A stretch of DNA of 6,099 bases from Marinilabiliales bacterium (GTDB lineage Bacteria > Bacteroidota > Bacteroidia > Bacteroidales > BM523). Shown piece after piece: positions 5,273 through 6,099 of the stretch. The notes under the pieces are model-generated. The model was not told the DNA's origin. It searched no databases and saw only the letters and a list, made by a program, of their open reading frames with translations. Numbering within the stretch: the stretch's first letter is position 1; every line of letters begins with the position of its first letter. Where the stretch lies: the NCBI GenBank assembly GCA_002869425.1, contig PKSZ01000200.1, positions 1 through 6,099 on the forward strand. The letters run 5' to 3'. The position numbers and the translations under genes are program-made.

Positions 5273-5650
5273 ATGAGCAGAAAAAAGAAAATCATAGCAA
5301 TATTAATCGTTGCCATAGTCGGGACGGTTATTTTCTGGAAAAGGGACTTGATTAAACAGAAACTTGGACTGAACAAAAAAAGTGAGCCGGAAGAAAATCA
5401 GGACAAACTTCCAGAACCTCCGAATAATGGTGGTGGATCCACATCATACAGGGAATGTACAGAGTTTCCTTACAAAAAGGGCTGCAAAGGGAAAATGGTG
5501 CAGAATATCCAAACTGTATTAAATAAGTTTTATGGAGAAAAATTGAAAGTGGATGGTTATTTCGGCCCATTGACCGAAACTGCTTTGGAAAGGGCTGGTT
5601 ATGGAAATTCCCTGGAGAAAGAAGAAGTATTGAAATTTTTAAAGAAATAG
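5273..5650 (+). CDS. Membrane-anchored peptidoglycan-binding protein (PG_binding_1 domain)
   Basis: A 125-residue protein with a basic start (MSRKKK), a single membrane segment at about 7-22, and a Pro/Asn/Gly-rich linker to about residue 55. The C-terminal domain (about 68-123) shows the PF01471 pattern: G-C-K-G-K-M-V-Q-N-I-Q-x-V-L-N, then L-K-V-D-G-Y-F-G-P-x-T-E-x-A-L. Two cysteines (62 and 71) bracket the domain start and could form a disulfide outside the cytoplasm. The domain binds peptidoglycan without cutting it, so this protein probably docks an envelope complex or particle to the wall, or positions the GH73 enzyme encoded 4 nt downstream. TTG 5264, right after the upstream stop, would add three residues; I prefer ATG 5273. 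No lipobox is present. Confidence 0.85.
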   Translation: MSRKKKIIAILIVAIVGTVIFWKRDLIKQKLGLNKKSEPEENQDKLPEPPNNGGGSTSYRECTEFPYKKGCKGKMVQNIQTVLNKFYGEKLKVDGYFGPLTETALERAGYGNSLEKEEVLKFLKK

Positions 5651-5654
5651 CATT

Positions 5655-6099
5655 ATGTCGGTACGATTGGATTACATAAAGAGATTTACAAATGCTGTAA
5701 TTAAAGCAGCAAAAGGAACAGGATTGTTTCCATCCCTGTTCATGGCTCAGGCAATATTGGAAAGTGGTAATGGGCAAAGCTCGCTGGCAAGTAAATACAA
5801 CAATCATTTCGGAATAAAAGCATCTCCCGGGTGGAAAGGAAAAGTTATTGATATGAATACCCGTGAAGTGTTCGATGGGAAAGATGTGTATATCAAAGAC
5901 GGTTTCCGCTGGTACAACAATCCGGAGGACAGTTTCAAAGACAGGGTGAAGTTCCTGAAGGAAAATCAACGCTACACAAGGCATGGAGTATTCTCTGCAA
6001 AAACACCGGAGGAACAGGCTGATGCTTTGCAAAGAGCCGGCTATGCTACTGATCCAAATTATGCAAGTACTTTGAAATGGCTTATCAGTAAATACAATC
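5655..6099 (+). CDS. GH73 N-acetylglucosaminidase (FlgJ-type muramidase-like lysin), 3' end cut by window
   Basis: The frame starts at ATG 5655 and stays open for 148 codons to the window edge. It matches the glucosaminidase family (PF01832), which cuts the glycan strands of peptidoglycan. Visible landmarks: A-Q-A-I-L-E-S-G-N-G-x-S-S-L-A at 31-45 with the presumed catalytic Glu36, N-N-H-F-G-I-K at 49-55, G-F-R-W-Y-N-N-P-E-D-S-F at 83-94, and A-G-Y-A-T-D-P-N-Y-A-x-x-L at 128-140, whose Tyr lies where the family keeps its second important residue. The last residues (KWLISKYN) match the usual domain end, so little of the domain is missing. There is no signal peptide, so export would need a holin, virion delivery or another route. 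It follows the peptidoglycan-binding protein by 4 nt, giving a split wall-binding and wall-cutting pair, a typical virus exit or entry arrangement. Confidence 0.9.
   Translation, partial: MSVRLDYIKRFTNAVIKAAKGTGLFPSLFMAQAILESGNGQSSLASKYNNHFGIKASPGWKGKVIDMNTREVFDGKDVYIKDGFRWYNNPEDSFKDRVKFLKENQRYTRHGVFSAKTPEEQADALQRAGYATDPNYASTLKWLISKYN

Noticed and set aside
5352..6032. Long reverse-strand open frame of about 226 codons
   Set aside because: It lies opposite the peptidoglycan-binding and GH73 genes, both of which have clear domain patterns on the + strand. Its translation is Cys/His/Phe-rich without any recognisable motif, as expected for a shadow frame.
1..6099. tRNA, rRNA, CRISPR array, insertion sequence or attachment site
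   Set aside because: No cloverleaf-like segment, regular repeat-spacer pattern, transposase frame or paired terminal repeat was seen by eye; short repeats such as GTTAAC near 1897 and 1924 look like chance within coding sequence.

Overview
The window looks like part of a phage or prophage-like element from a Bacteroidota host. All thirteen supported genes lie on the + strand. They are packed with gaps of 0-61 nt or short overlaps, and they encode small basic, beta-rich, single-pass membrane, coiled-coil and cell-wall-binding proteins. The host guess is an inference. It rests on A/T-rich translation starts without a Shine-Dalgarno (605, 1308), a carboxypeptidase-regulatory-like (Ig-type) domain, and the general look of the proteins. 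No host housekeeping gene, integrase, replication gene, terminase, portal, tape measure or tail protein is visible.

Layout. (1) 1-563: two very basic proteins, probably bound to nucleic acid. They overlap across a run of ten A's, where a -1 slip would fuse them. (2) 605-1246: a 213-residue protein with a helical N-terminal half and a beta-rich C-terminal half; it is the best candidate in the window for a capsid-type structural protein. A hairpin follows in the 61-nt gap. (3) 1308-2381: an Ig-like (CarboxypepD_reg-type) protein with an acidic Thr/Glu-rich tail, a small two-segment membrane protein, and a small membrane-anchored coiled-coil protein. (4) 2385-3432: three consecutive small beta-rich proteins of 104-133 residues, tightly coupled in translation. 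(5) 3432-4779: a 359-residue protein with a Gly/Met/Gln-rich linker, a long coiled coil and a very acidic tail, overlapped by a 99-residue helical protein. (6) 4784-6099: a membrane-anchored protein with an annexin-like helical module, a membrane-anchored peptidoglycan-binding protein, and a GH73 N-acetylglucosaminidase whose 3' end runs off the window.

Working model (inference): this is the virion and cell-wall-interaction module of a virus. The many small membrane proteins, several small beta-rich proteins and a wall-degrading set, with no recognisable tail genes, fit a tailless, possibly membrane-containing virus better than a tailed phage. The neighbouring sequence that could prove this (packaging ATPase, replication genes) is outside the window. 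Only three assignments rest on recognisable domains: the GH73 enzyme, the PG_binding_1 protein and the CarboxypepD_reg-like protein. The rest are described from composition, predicted structure and context.
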